Assembly (NCBI GenBank): GCA_036557185.1
Contig: DATBHZ010000181.1
Location: 1-25,195, forward strand
Direction of reading: 5' to 3'
DNA length: 25,195 nt
Source of the DNA: DATBHZ01 sp036557185
GTDB taxonomy: Bacteria; Actinomycetota; Acidimicrobiia; IMCC26256; JAENVU01
Part shown: one piece after another, positions 1 through 6,917 of the stretch
How the letters are laid out: the number at the start of each line of letters is the position of its first letter
Position numbering within the stretch: position 1 is the stretch's first letter
Notes under the pieces: generated by a model
What the model was told of the DNA's origin: nothing
Seen by the model: only the letters and a program-made list of their open reading frames with translations
Databases searched by the model: none
Made by a program: the position numbers and the translations under genes

Positions 1-1
1 G

Positions 2-163
2 GAGAACAGCGGTGAGCTGATCCCGCTCGACATCCACGTGGGCGACTCCGTCGTCTACTCCAAGTACGGCGGCACCGAGATCACGGTCGACGGCGAGGAG
101 CTCCTCATCCTCTCCGGCCGCGACGTGCTCGCCAAGCTCGACAGCGGCAAGAAGAAGAAGTAG
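2..163 (+). CDS. groES: Co-chaperonin GroES, C-terminal part (5' end outside window)
   Basis: Fifty-three C-terminal residues are present before the TAG stop; the gene begins upstream of the window. GroES forms the heptameric lid of the GroEL folding chamber in the cytoplasm. The visible part matches the family's C-terminal half: a segment GDSVVYSKYGGTEI, then the acidic strand DGEELLILSGRDVLA that ends typical GroES proteins. It carries an extra short tail, LDSGKKKK, so the chain ends in four lysines; a basic tail is not part of the core fold. No groEL follows: the next gene is on the opposite strand. The identification is from family pattern and is solid despite truncation. Confidence 0.9.
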   Translation, partial: ENSGELIPLDIHVGDSVVYSKYGGTEITVDGEELLILSGRDVLAKLDSGKKKK

Positions 164-185
164 CGCGCGCAGCGAGCGCCCGCGA

Positions 186-200
186 GCCGGGTATCCCGGC
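186..200. terminator. Short perfect hairpin between convergent genes
   Basis: GCCGGG-TAT-CCCGGC forms a 6-bp GC-only stem with a 3-nt loop between the ends of groES and the convergent acyl-CoA synthetase gene. No T-tract follows on either strand, so it is not a classic intrinsic terminator. Position alone suggests a bidirectional termination or 3'-end role. The same 74-bp gap also holds a repeated CAGCGAGCG (169-177 and 204-212) and the palindrome GCAGCGCTGC. Confidence 0.35.
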
Positions 201-237
201 GAGCAGCGAGCGCGCCGTCAAGCAGCGCTGCGCGGTC

Positions 238-1866
238 TCAGCGGCCCGAGCTCGCGTCACGGGCCACCTGCTTGGCCCACGTGTAGTCGGCCTTGCCGTT
301 GGGGCCGCGCACGACCCTGTCGACGATCACGACCTGCTTGGGCCGCTTGAAACCCGCGAGGTGCTCTCGCACCGAGCCGGCGACCTCTGCTCCCGTTGCG
401 GAGGCCCCGTCCTGCAGCTCCACCACGGCCGCGACGGCTTCGCCGAACTTCTCGTCCGGGATGCCGACGACCAGCGCGTCCTGCACCGAAGGATGCAGCT
501 TCAGCGCCTCCTCGACCTCCTCGGGAAAGACCTTCTCTCCGCCGGTGTTGATGGAGACGCTGCCGCGGCCGAGCAGCTCGATCGTTCCGTCTGCTTCGAT
601 GCGCGCCCAGTCGCCCGGGATCGAGTAGCGCTTCGTTCCGATCTCGCGGAACGTCGCTGCGGTCTTGTCGGGATCCTTGTAGTACCCGATCGGGAGCGGG
701 CCTCCGAGCGCGAGCAGCCCGATCTCGCCCGAACCCGGCTCGACCTCGCGGCCGTCCTCGGTGACGACGGTCGTGTACTCACCCAGCCGGAACTTCGCGG
801 TTGTCGCCTCGACTCCGGGGATGCTCACTTGGTTCGCGAAGCCTGCGCCCTCGGACGAGCCGAGCGAGTCGAGACACACGAACTGGCCCCGCGCCATCAG
901 ATCCTGCTTGACCTCGGCCGACCACATGACGCCCGAGGAGATGATGACACGCAACGTCGAGAGGTCGTACGGCTCGCTGCGACCTTCGGCCGCTTCGAGC
1001 GCGCGCACCATCGGCTTGCCGAACGCGTCGCCCACGATCGCCATCTGGGAGACGTCGTGTCGCGCCACCGTGCGCCAGAGCTCGTCGGCGTCGAACGTGC
1101 GTCCCTCGAGCGTGACGACCGTCCCGCCCGTCGTCAGCGCCTGCACCGATGTCATGAAACCGGTGCCGTGCATGAGTGGTGAGGCCGGAAGATGGACGGG
1201 GCGGTTGTTCGCCTCCGCCACAGCTGCTGCGGCTGCCGGTGTGCCCTCGGGCCCGTCGGGCAACGGCACTCCCGAGATCGCGTAGATCGCCGGCATGAGC
1301 GCGCGCACGAAATCGTCGTTGCGCCACATGACACCCTTGGGCATGCCGGTCGTGCCTCCGGTGTAGAGGATGTACAGGTCGTCTCCCGACTTCTCGACGA
1401 TCGGCGCCGGCTCGTGCGATTCGACGAGATCCTCGTAACGGAGCGCGCCGTCGAGCAGTGGTGCGCCGTCGTCCACCTGGACGACCGCCCGGAGCGTCGG
1501 GATCCGGCTGCGAACCTTCTCCACCTGCTCCCCGAGCGAGCCGTGGAACAACAGGATCTCGGTGTCCGAGTTCTCGAGCAGGTAGGCCAGCTCGTCCTCC
1601 AGGTACCGGTAGTTGACGTTGACCGGAGCACCGCGATGCTTCCAGGTCGCGAACACGCCCTCGAGGTACTCGATCGAGTTGTACAGGTAGCTGGCGATCT
1701 TGCTCCCGGTCCCGGCGCCGAGCGCCTCGAAGGCTGCCGACAGCCGCGCCGAGCGGTCCGCCCACTCGCCCCAAGACCGGGTGCGGTCACCTTGCACGAG
1801 CGCGGGAAAGTCTGGCTGGGCGTCGGCGATCTGCTCCCAGCAAGTCGCGTAGTTCCAGTCCGTCAT
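238..1866 (-). CDS. AMP-forming acyl-CoA synthetase (FadD family)
   Basis: Predicted to activate a carboxylic acid to its acyl-CoA via an acyl-AMP intermediate (ANL superfamily). The 542-residue product has the phosphate-binding loop YTGGTTGMPKGVMW at about 168-181, a DSLGSSEGAGF segment in the A5 region, the hinge region GDWARIEADGTIELLGRG, and a C-terminal GPNGKADYTWAK whose K525 is the expected catalytic lysine. The tail and the MPKGVMW loop resemble actinobacterial FadD19/FadD3-type enzymes acting on long-chain or steroid-side-chain acids, but substrate cannot be read from sequence. I chose ATG at 1864-1866 because the reading frame upstream is low-complexity and overlaps the divergent Nudix gene, and because a GGGGGA purine tract lies about 7 nt before this ATG. 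It is monocistronic here and convergent with groES. Confidence 0.9.
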   Translation of the reverse strand: MTDWNYATCWEQIADAQPDFPALVQGDRTRSWGEWADRSARLSAAFEALGAGTGSKIASYLYNSIEYLEGVFATWKHRGAPVNVNYRYLEDELAYLLENSDTEILLFHGSLGEQVEKVRSRIPTLRAVVQVDDGAPLLDGALRYEDLVESHEPAPIVEKSGDDLYILYTGGTTGMPKGVMWRNDDFVRALMPAIYAISGVPLPDGPEGTPAAAAAVAEANNRPVHLPASPLMHGTGFMTSVQALTTGGTVVTLEGRTFDADELWRTVARHDVSQMAIVGDAFGKPMVRALEAAEGRSEPYDLSTLRVIISSGVMWSAEVKQDLMARGQFVCLDSLGSSEGAGFANQVSIPGVEATTAKFRLGEYTTVVTEDGREVEPGSGEIGLLALGGPLPIGYYKDPDKTAATFREIGTKRYSIPGDWARIEADGTIELLGRGSVSINTGGEKVFPEEVEEALKLHPSVQDALVVGIPDEKFGEAVAAVVELQDGASATGAEVAGSVREHLAGFKRPKQVVIVDRVVRGPNGKADYTWAKQVARDASSGR

Positions 1867-1915
1867 TCGTCGTCCCCCGTGCCTCTCGCCCGGCGTCCGC
1901 CGGATGCGGTCTCGG

Positions 1916-1921
1916 TAGTCT
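1916..1921 (+). promoter_or_regulatory. Candidate -10 (TAGTCT) of a leaderless promoter, Nudix gene
   Basis: TAGTCT is followed by 6 nt and then the GTG start at 1928. With a usual 6-7 nt from -10 to transcription start, the mRNA would begin at or next to the GTG. No Shine-Dalgarno site precedes the GTG. No convincing -35 is visible. Confidence 0.5.
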
Positions 1922-1927
1922 GCCCGC

Positions 1928-2623
1928 GTGGGCGGACGCGGGGGGAAGCAGCGCATCCCGCGCCCGGCGGAGCACAGACCGGGCGGCCCGGCGCCGTGGG
2001 CTGCCCTGGATCCGGAGCAACGGCGGTTCACGGTCGACGAGGTGGTCGACCGCCTGCGCGCGCTCCCTGCTCCGCTGCCCTCCGAGCTGGCGGCGCCCGA
2101 TCAGGTGGAGGCGGCGGTCCTGCTGCCGCTCGTCGACCTGGACGGAGAGGCCGGGCTGGTGCTCACCAAGCGCCCGGAGACGATGCCCTCCCACCGTGGC
2201 GAGATCGCCTTCCCGGGCGGCAAGCGCGAGCCCTGGGACCTCGATCTCCGGGCCGCGGCGCTGCGCGAGGCGGAGGAGGAGATCGCGCTCGCCCCGGGCG
2301 ACGTTCGGATCGTCGCCGAGCTCGACACCATCTCGACGGTCGCGTCGTCGTTCTCGATCACGCCGTTCGTCGGTGTCGTGCGCGGCGAGGCACAGCTGCG
2401 TGCACACCCGCTCGAGGTGGTTGCCGTCCTCTCCGCGACGTTCACCGATCTGCTCGCGCCCGAGACGTTCCGCAGTGAGGAGTGGCGGCTCTGGGGCGAG
2501 TGGCGCACCATGTACTTCTTCGATCTTCCCGGGGAGACGGTCTGGGGAGCGACCGCTCGGATCCTCGGCAGGCTGCTCGAGTTCCTCGCAGCGGGACGCT
2601 CCCTGCGCGGGTCCGGCCGGTAG
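1928..2623 (+). CDS. Nudix hydrolase, CoA pyrophosphatase (NudL/YeaB) type
   Basis: Likely hydrolyses the diphosphate of CoA or acyl-CoA to 4'-phosphopantetheine and 3',5'-ADP. In the 231-residue product the NudL-type signature is clear: LVLTKRPETMPSHRGEIAFP at about 77-96 (the UPF0035 motif upstream of the Nudix box), then GGK at 97-99 and the metal-binding REAEEE at 113-118. The first 35 residues are basic and proline-rich and look disordered. The start is GTG, chosen because it is the first codon of the frame after a -10-like TAGTCT and no SD-led alternative is apparent. It diverges from the acyl-CoA synthetase gene with 61 bp between them. The pairing with an acyl-CoA-making enzyme fits CoA turnover, but that link is inference. 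Confidence 0.85.
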   Translation: MGGRGGKQRIPRPAEHRPGGPAPWAALDPEQRRFTVDEVVDRLRALPAPLPSELAAPDQVEAAVLLPLVDLDGEAGLVLTKRPETMPSHRGEIAFPGGKREPWDLDLRAAALREAEEEIALAPGDVRIVAELDTISTVASSFSITPFVGVVRGEAQLRAHPLEVVAVLSATFTDLLAPETFRSEEWRLWGEWRTMYFFDLPGETVWGATARILGRLLEFLAAGRSLRGSGR

Positions 2624-2626
2624 ACT
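2621..2626 (+). promoter_or_regulatory. Candidate -10 (TAGACT) for guaB3-guaA
   Basis: TAGACT overlaps the TAG stop codon of the Nudix gene. It would start a transcript near 2633 with a leader of about 34 nt that carries the strong SD AAGGAG (2653-2658), 8 nt before the guaB3 GTG. This would make guaB3-guaA a separate transcription unit. Confidence 0.4.
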
Positions 2627-2666
2627 CGGGGGCTTCCAGCGGACGAGCCACGAAGGAGCCCATCGG

Positions 2667-3833
2667 GTGGAAGTCGAGATCGGGATCGGAAAGTCCGGAC
2701 GACGTGCCTACGGGTTCGACGACATCGCGATCGTGCCCAGCCGCCGCACGAGGGATCCCGAGGACATCGACATCTCCTGGGAGATCGACGCGTTCAAGTT
2801 CGAGCTGCCGCTCGTCGCGTCGGCGATGGACGGAGCCGTCTCACCCAGGACCGCGATCGAGGTTGGCCGCCTCGGTGGGCTCGCCTGCCTGAACCTCGAA
2901 GGTCTGTGGACGCGCTACGAGGACACGGACGCGGTGTTCGACGAGATCGCCGGACTCGACGCCGACAAGGCGACGCGCCGGATGCAGGAGCTCTACCAGG
3001 AGCCGATCAAGGAGGACCTGATCGGCGAGCGCATCCGCGAGATCAAGGACGCCGGCGTCACGGCGTGCGGCTCGCTCACCCCGCAGCGGGTCGAGCAGTA
3101 CTCCCAGCACGTGCTCGACGCGGAGCTCGACATCCTCGTCGTCCAGGGCACGGTCGTGTCGGCCGAGCACGTCTCGAAGGACGCCGATCGGCAGCCGCTC
3201 AACCTCAAGAAGTTCATTCGTGAGTTCGACCTGCCCGTGATCGTGGGCGGGTGCGCGTCGTACTCGACGGCGTTGCACCTCATGCGCACGGGGGCGGTGG
3301 GCGTGCTCGTCGGTGTCGGGCCCGGGCACGCCTGCACGAGCCGGGGCGTCCTCGGTATCGGTGTCCCACAGGCGACGGCGATCGCCGATGCCGCGGGTGC
3401 GCGCATCCGGCACCTCGACGAGACCGGTGTCTACGTGCATGTCATCGCCGACGGCGGGATGCGCACAGGCGGCGACGTCGCGAAGGCGATCGCCTGCGGT
3501 GCCGACGCGGTCATGATCGGGTCACCGCTCGCAGGTGCGTACGAGGCTCCCGGCCGCGGCTACCACTGGGGGATGGCGACCTTCCACCCCACCCTGCCGC
3601 GCGGTGCGCGCGTCTACGCGGGACAGAAGGGCTCGCTCGCGGAGATCCTCGTCGGGCCGGCCCACGAGAACGACGGCACGCTCAACCTGTTCGGTGCGCT
3701 GCGGACCTCGATGGCGACGACCGGCTACGAGACGCTCAAGGAGTTCCAGAAGGCCGAGGTCATGGTCGCGCCGTCGTTGCAGACCGAGGGTAAGACCCTC
3801 CAGCGCGCGCAACACATCGGCATGGGGCGTTGA
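2667..3833 (+). CDS. guaB3: GuaB3-type IMP dehydrogenase family protein
   Basis: A 388-residue single-domain protein of the IMP dehydrogenase/GMP reductase barrel family. The N-terminus (IGIGKSGRRAYGFDDIAIVPSR) is the hallmark of actinobacterial GuaB3, distinct from GuaB2. The active-site loop GPGHACTSRGVLG holds the nucleophilic cysteine at residue 223 followed by Thr-Ser-Arg, so catalysis looks intact. The phosphate-binding part IADGGMRTGGDVAKAIACGADAVMIGSPLA is present. No CBS/Bateman pair is inserted, as expected for GuaB3, so allosteric control by adenine/guanine nucleotides through CBS domains is absent. Some GuaB3 proteins are reported to have IMP dehydrogenase activity; in actinobacteria the role is less certain. 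The GTG start is fixed by AAGGAG 8 nt upstream. It overlaps guaA by 4 nt, so the two are cotranslated for GMP synthesis. Confidence 0.9.
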   Translation: MEVEIGIGKSGRRAYGFDDIAIVPSRRTRDPEDIDISWEIDAFKFELPLVASAMDGAVSPRTAIEVGRLGGLACLNLEGLWTRYEDTDAVFDEIAGLDADKATRRMQELYQEPIKEDLIGERIREIKDAGVTACGSLTPQRVEQYSQHVLDAELDILVVQGTVVSAEHVSKDADRQPLNLKKFIREFDLPVIVGGCASYSTALHLMRTGAVGVLVGVGPGHACTSRGVLGIGVPQATAIADAAGARIRHLDETGVYVHVIADGGMRTGGDVAKAIACGADAVMIGSPLAGAYEAPGRGYHWGMATFHPTLPRGARVYAGQKGSLAEILVGPAHENDGTLNLFGALRTSMATTGYETLKEFQKAEVMVAPSLQTEGKTLQRAQHIGMGR

Positions 3834-5398
3834 GCCGGACGCACGACGCACCTTCCAACCGCGACGCCGCGCGCGACAAGGTTCTCGTTGTCGACCTCGG
3901 TGCGCAGTACGCGCAGCTGATCGCTCGGCGTGTGCGCGAAGCGCACGTCTACTCGGAGATCGTGCCGCGCTCGATGCCGGTCGACGAGATGCTGGCGCTC
4001 GGGCCGAAGGCCATCATCCTCTCGGGCGGACCGGCTTCCGTGCACGTCGAGGACGCGCCCGACATCGACGCGTCGATCTACGACTCCGGGGTGCCCGTCC
4101 TCGGCATCTGTTACGGGGCGCAGCTCGTGGCGCGGGACCTCGGTGGCGAGGTCGCCCGCACGGGGCGCGGTGAGTACGGCCGCACCACCTTCTCGGTGAG
4201 CGAGGCGGCACCGCTGTTCCGCGGCCAGGCCGCGGAGTCGACCGTGTGGATGAGCCACTTCGACACCATCACGCGTGCGCCCGAGGGCTTCCGTGTGTTC
4301 GGTTCGACACCCGACACACCGGTCGCGGCCTTCGGCGATCGCGATCGGCGCGTGTACGGGGTGCAGTTCCATCCGGAGGTGCAGCACACCGAGCACGGCG
4401 GCGAGATCCTCAAGTCGTTCCTCTTCGACGTCGCCGACTGCCTCCCGACGTGGACGAACGTCTCGATCATCGAGCAGGCCGTCGACGAGATCCGCGCGCA
4501 GGTCGGGAGCGAGCGCGTCATCTGCGGGCTCTCCGGGGGCGTCGACTCCGCGGTTGCCGCCGCCCTCGTGCACAAGGCCGTCGGCGACCAGCTCACGTGC
4601 GTCTTCGTCGACACCGGCCTGTTGCGGCTCGGCGAGGCGGAGCAGGTCGAGGAGACCTTCCGGCGCCAGTTCCACGTCGATCTCGTGCACGTCAAGGCGG
4701 CCGATCGGTTCTTCGACGCGCTCGACGACGTGATCGAGCCGGAGCGCAAGCGCAAGATCATCGGCGAGACCTTCATCCGCATCTTCGAAGAGGTCGCGCG
4801 TGAGCACGACTCGGCGCGCTTCCTCGTGCAGGGGACGCTCTATCCAGACATCGTCGAGTCGGGCGGCGGGGACAACGCCGTCATCAAGAGCCACCACAAT
4901 GTCGGCGGTCTGCCGGACGACATGGATTTCGAGCTCGTCGAGCCGCTCCGCCACCTCTTCAAGGACGAGGTGCGCGCCGTGGGCGAGGAGCTCGGGCTAC
5001 CCGAGGAGATCGTCTGGCGCCAGCCCTTCCCGGGCCCCGGCCTCGGCGTGCGCATCATCGGCACGGTGACGCGTGAGCGTGTCGAGATCCTGGCGCAGGC
5101 CGATGCGATCGTCGTCGAGGAGATTCGCCGCGCAGGGCTGTACCGCGAGATCTGGCAAAGCTTCGCGGTGCTGCCGGCGGTGCGGACTGTCGGTGTCATG
5201 GGAGACGACCGCACCTACGCCTACCCGATCGTGATCCGCGCCGTGACCTCCGACGACGCGATGACGGCCGATTGGGCGCGCCTGCCGTACGACGTGCTGG
5301 AGCGGATCTCGTCACGCGTGATCAACGAGGTCCCCGGCGTGAACCGCGTCACCTACGACATCACCACCAAGCCACCTGGAACGATCGAGTGGGAGTGA
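3830..5398 (+). CDS. guaA: GMP synthase (glutamine-hydrolysing)
   Basis: Converts XMP, glutamine and ATP to GMP in the last step of guanine nucleotide synthesis. The 522-residue protein has the full two-part layout: class I glutamine amidotransferase domain with catalytic Cys94 in GICYGAQ and the His/Glu of QFHPEVQHTEHG near 180; then the ATP-pyrophosphatase P-loop SGGVDS at 235-240 and the C-terminal dimerisation domain ending YDITTKPPGTIEWE, a nearly invariant GuaA ending. Translation starts at a TTG that shares TTGA with the guaB3 stop codon, a re-initiation overlap; the residues before DKVLVVDLGAQYAQLIARR are a non-conserved short leader. The coupling with guaB3 places the two consecutive GMP-branch activities in one operon. 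Length is normal for the family. Confidence 0.97.
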   Translation: MSRTHDAPSNRDAARDKVLVVDLGAQYAQLIARRVREAHVYSEIVPRSMPVDEMLALGPKAIILSGGPASVHVEDAPDIDASIYDSGVPVLGICYGAQLVARDLGGEVARTGRGEYGRTTFSVSEAAPLFRGQAAESTVWMSHFDTITRAPEGFRVFGSTPDTPVAAFGDRDRRVYGVQFHPEVQHTEHGGEILKSFLFDVADCLPTWTNVSIIEQAVDEIRAQVGSERVICGLSGGVDSAVAAALVHKAVGDQLTCVFVDTGLLRLGEAEQVEETFRRQFHVDLVHVKAADRFFDALDDVIEPERKRKIIGETFIRIFEEVAREHDSARFLVQGTLYPDIVESGGGDNAVIKSHHNVGGLPDDMDFELVEPLRHLFKDEVRAVGEELGLPEEIVWRQPFPGPGLGVRIIGTVTRERVEILAQADAIVVEEIRRAGLYREIWQSFAVLPAVRTVGVMGDDRTYAYPIVIRAVTSDDAMTADWARLPYDVLERISSRVINEVPGVNRVTYDITTKPPGTIEWE

Positions 5399-5420
5399 GG
5401 ACAGGAGCCACGACTACCTG

Positions 5421-5472
5421 CGACAATCTCGCCGAAACCGTTGCCATGACAACGGTTTCGGCAAGAAAGTCG
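5421..5472. repeat. 52-bp imperfect palindrome, copy 1 of an intergenic repeat family
   Basis: The two 26-nt halves are complementary at 22 of 26 positions around a CATG centre. It begins 22 nt after the guaA stop codon. The right half shares the identical 14-mer CGGCAAGAAAGTCG (5459-5472) with copy 2 at 12307-12320, and the whole unit has the same 52-bp length. No T-tract follows, so a classic intrinsic terminator is unlikely. A REP/MITE-like element, a 3' stabiliser or a protein-binding site are alternatives. Confidence 0.7.
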
Positions 5473-5513
5473 ATGTGCGGGGTCGGGGACCGTGAAGTGA
5501 GGAGCAAGAGCGA

Positions 5514-6533
5514 ATGAGCGGGGAATTGCACGAGACGGCCAAGGCGCTGGTCGCGCCGGGGAAGGGGATCCTGGCGGCCGACGAGAGCAGCGGGACGATC
5601 AAGAAGCGGTTCGACTCGATCGACGTCGAATCCACCGAGGCGAACCGCCGGGACTACCGGGAGATGCTCTTCCGCGCACCCGGTGCGGGCGACTGCATCA
5701 GCGGCGTGATCCTGTTCGACGAGACCATCCGCCAGAAGGCGGCCGACGGCACACCGCTCGTCACGGTGCTCGAGCGCGCGGGTGTGATCCCGGGGATCAA
5801 GGTTGACCAGGGTGCCAAGCCGCTCGCGGGCGCAGAAGGCGAGACCGTCACGGAAGGGCTCGACGGCCTGCGCGAGCGGCTCGCCGCGTACCGCGAGCTG
5901 GGCGCACGGTTCGCGAAGTGGCGCGCGACCTACTCGATCACGAGCACACTTCCGTCGCACTACTGCATCGACGTCAACGCGCACGCGCTCGCTCGGTACG
6001 CGGCGCTCTGCCAGGAGGCGGAGATCGTCCCGATCGTGGAGCCCGAGGTCCTCATGGACGGCGCGCACACGATCGAGCGTTGCGACGAGGTCACCGCCGC
6101 GGTGCTCGAAGCCGTCTTCCACGAGCTGTACGAACAGCGCCTCGATCTCGAAGGGCTCCTCCTGAAGCCCAACATGGTGCTCTCGGGCAAGGACTGCCCG
6201 CAGCAGGCGTCGGTCGAGGAAGTCGCCATCGCGACGGTGCGCAACTTCCGGCGCACGGTTCCGGCAGCGGTCCCGGGCATCGTGTTCCTGAGCGGCGGAC
6301 AGAGCGACGAGGACGCGACCGCGCACCTGAGCGCGATGAACCGGCTCGGGCCGCACCCTTGGGAGCTGAGCTTCTCGTACGGCCGCGCCCTGCAGGCTCC
6401 TGCGCTCAAGGCGTGGAAGGGCGAGTCCACGAACGCGGCGGCTGGCGCGGACGCTTTTCTGCACCGGGCCAGGCTCAACAGCGCAGCGCGCGATGGCTCG
6501 TACACATCTGCGATGGAGCGCACCGCGTCCTGA
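5514..6533 (+). CDS. fba: Class I fructose-bisphosphate aldolase
   Basis: Reversibly cleaves fructose 1,6-bisphosphate to DHAP and glyceraldehyde 3-phosphate through a Schiff base. The 339-residue protein is the classical eukaryote-like class I type: GKGILAADESSGTIKKRF at about 17-34, the Schiff-base lysine K218 in LLLKPNMVLSGKD, the conserved LSGGQSDEDATAHLSAMN and the phosphate-binding SFSYGRALQ. It is not the metal-dependent class II enzyme. The C-terminus ends GSYTSAMERTAS and lacks the terminal tyrosine of animal aldolases. The start is ATG with GAGGAG about 9 nt upstream. It follows guaA on the same strand with 115 bp between, a gap that contains the palindromic repeat, so it is probably not in the guaA operon. 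Confidence 0.95.
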   Translation: MSGELHETAKALVAPGKGILAADESSGTIKKRFDSIDVESTEANRRDYREMLFRAPGAGDCISGVILFDETIRQKAADGTPLVTVLERAGVIPGIKVDQGAKPLAGAEGETVTEGLDGLRERLAAYRELGARFAKWRATYSITSTLPSHYCIDVNAHALARYAALCQEAEIVPIVEPEVLMDGAHTIERCDEVTAAVLEAVFHELYEQRLDLEGLLLKPNMVLSGKDCPQQASVEEVAIATVRNFRRTVPAAVPGIVFLSGGQSDEDATAHLSAMNRLGPHPWELSFSYGRALQAPALKAWKGESTNAAAGADAFLHRARLNSAARDGSYTSAMERTAS

Positions 6534-6620
6534 CTTTCCGACCGCGCTCCGTGAGCCTCCCGCGGGCCTCGCAGCAGCGCTGACCTGCGGCCTCTCGGAG
6601 AATTCTCAGGTGGGGACCGG

Positions 6621-6626
6621 TAGCCT
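6621..6626 (+). promoter_or_regulatory. Candidate -10 (TAGCCT) upstream of small unknown gene
   Basis: TAGCCT lies 10 nt before GTG 6637. Its context (ccggTAG...ggcctc-start) resembles that before mdh. If real, transcription begins within a few nt of GTG 6637 and excludes the alternative GTG at 6610. Confidence 0.4.
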
Positions 6627-6636
6627 GACGGGCCTC

Positions 6637-6894
6637 GTGGAGCGCATCGAGTCTTCGCACAGCATCTGGTTGTTCGACACGGACCGCCACGTCTTCCGCA
6701 GGGTCCCGCGCGGCACGAGCGAGGATTCGCTCGCGCTCGACTCGGACTGGGAGCCGTACTTCGGTTTGGAGATCGACGACGACACCGGCGCGTTCACCGT
6801 CCAGCTCAACGAGGAAGGCACGCGCTTGCTCCGGGCGTTCCGCGACTCCAACGGTCCGGGCGGTGACTCCACCACAGAGCTGCCCCTGTCCTGA
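6637..6894 (+). CDS. Small acidic protein of unknown function
   Basis: I do not recognise this 85-residue protein. It is acidic and soluble with no signal peptide or membrane segment. The core (ESSHSIWLFDTDRHVFRRVP, then DWEPYFGLEIDDDTGAFTVQL) alternates aromatic and charged residues like a small beta-rich domain, and the tail NGPGGDSTTELPLS looks disordered. Coding is supported by the third-position GC bias and by its position filling the gap between fba and pcrA on the same strand, ending 23 nt before pcrA. The start is uncertain: GTG 6637 fits a leaderless promoter, while GTG 6610 (94 residues) has GGAG 9 nt upstream. Starting further upstream would overlap fba, which I reject. Confidence 0.65.
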   Translation: MERIESSHSIWLFDTDRHVFRRVPRGTSEDSLALDSDWEPYFGLEIDDDTGAFTVQLNEEGTRLLRAFRDSNGPGGDSTTELPLS

Positions 6895-6905
6895 TCGAAC
6901 ACCTG

Positions 6906-6911
6906 TACGAT
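6906..6911 (+). promoter_or_regulatory. Candidate -10 (TACGAT) of a leaderless promoter, pcrA
   Basis: TACGAT is followed by 6 nt and then the pcrA GTG at 6918. There is no SD in front of the GTG. The site is in the 23-bp gap after the small unknown gene, so pcrA could be expressed from its own leaderless transcript. Confidence 0.45.
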
Positions 6912-6917
6912 CACTCC

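Noticed and set aside
361..1182. Plus-strand open frame inside the acyl-CoA synthetase gene
   Set aside because: It is an antisense shadow of the synthetase, which has complete motifs; the translation is low-complexity and Arg-rich.
1867..2031. N-terminal extension of the acyl-CoA synthetase to 2031
   Set aside because: The added 55 residues are Arg/Pro/Gly-rich and unlike the family, and would overlap the divergent Nudix gene and its promoter. ATG 1866 has a purine-rich site upstream.
2196..2666. Upstream extension of the guaB3 frame through the Nudix gene
   Set aside because: The added residues are a Ser/Arg-rich shadow of the Nudix frame; the GTG at 2667 has a strong AAGGAG and matches the GuaB3 N-terminus.
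2624..2666. Riboswitch upstream of guaB3, and likewise upstream of purN
   Set aside because: The leaders are too short (43 bp before guaB3; near zero after the purN -10) and show no aptamer-like conserved pairing.
3725..4954. 409-codon open frame on the minus strand opposite guaA
   Set aside because: Antisense of the guaA catalytic regions; composition-driven, no start signal or domain.
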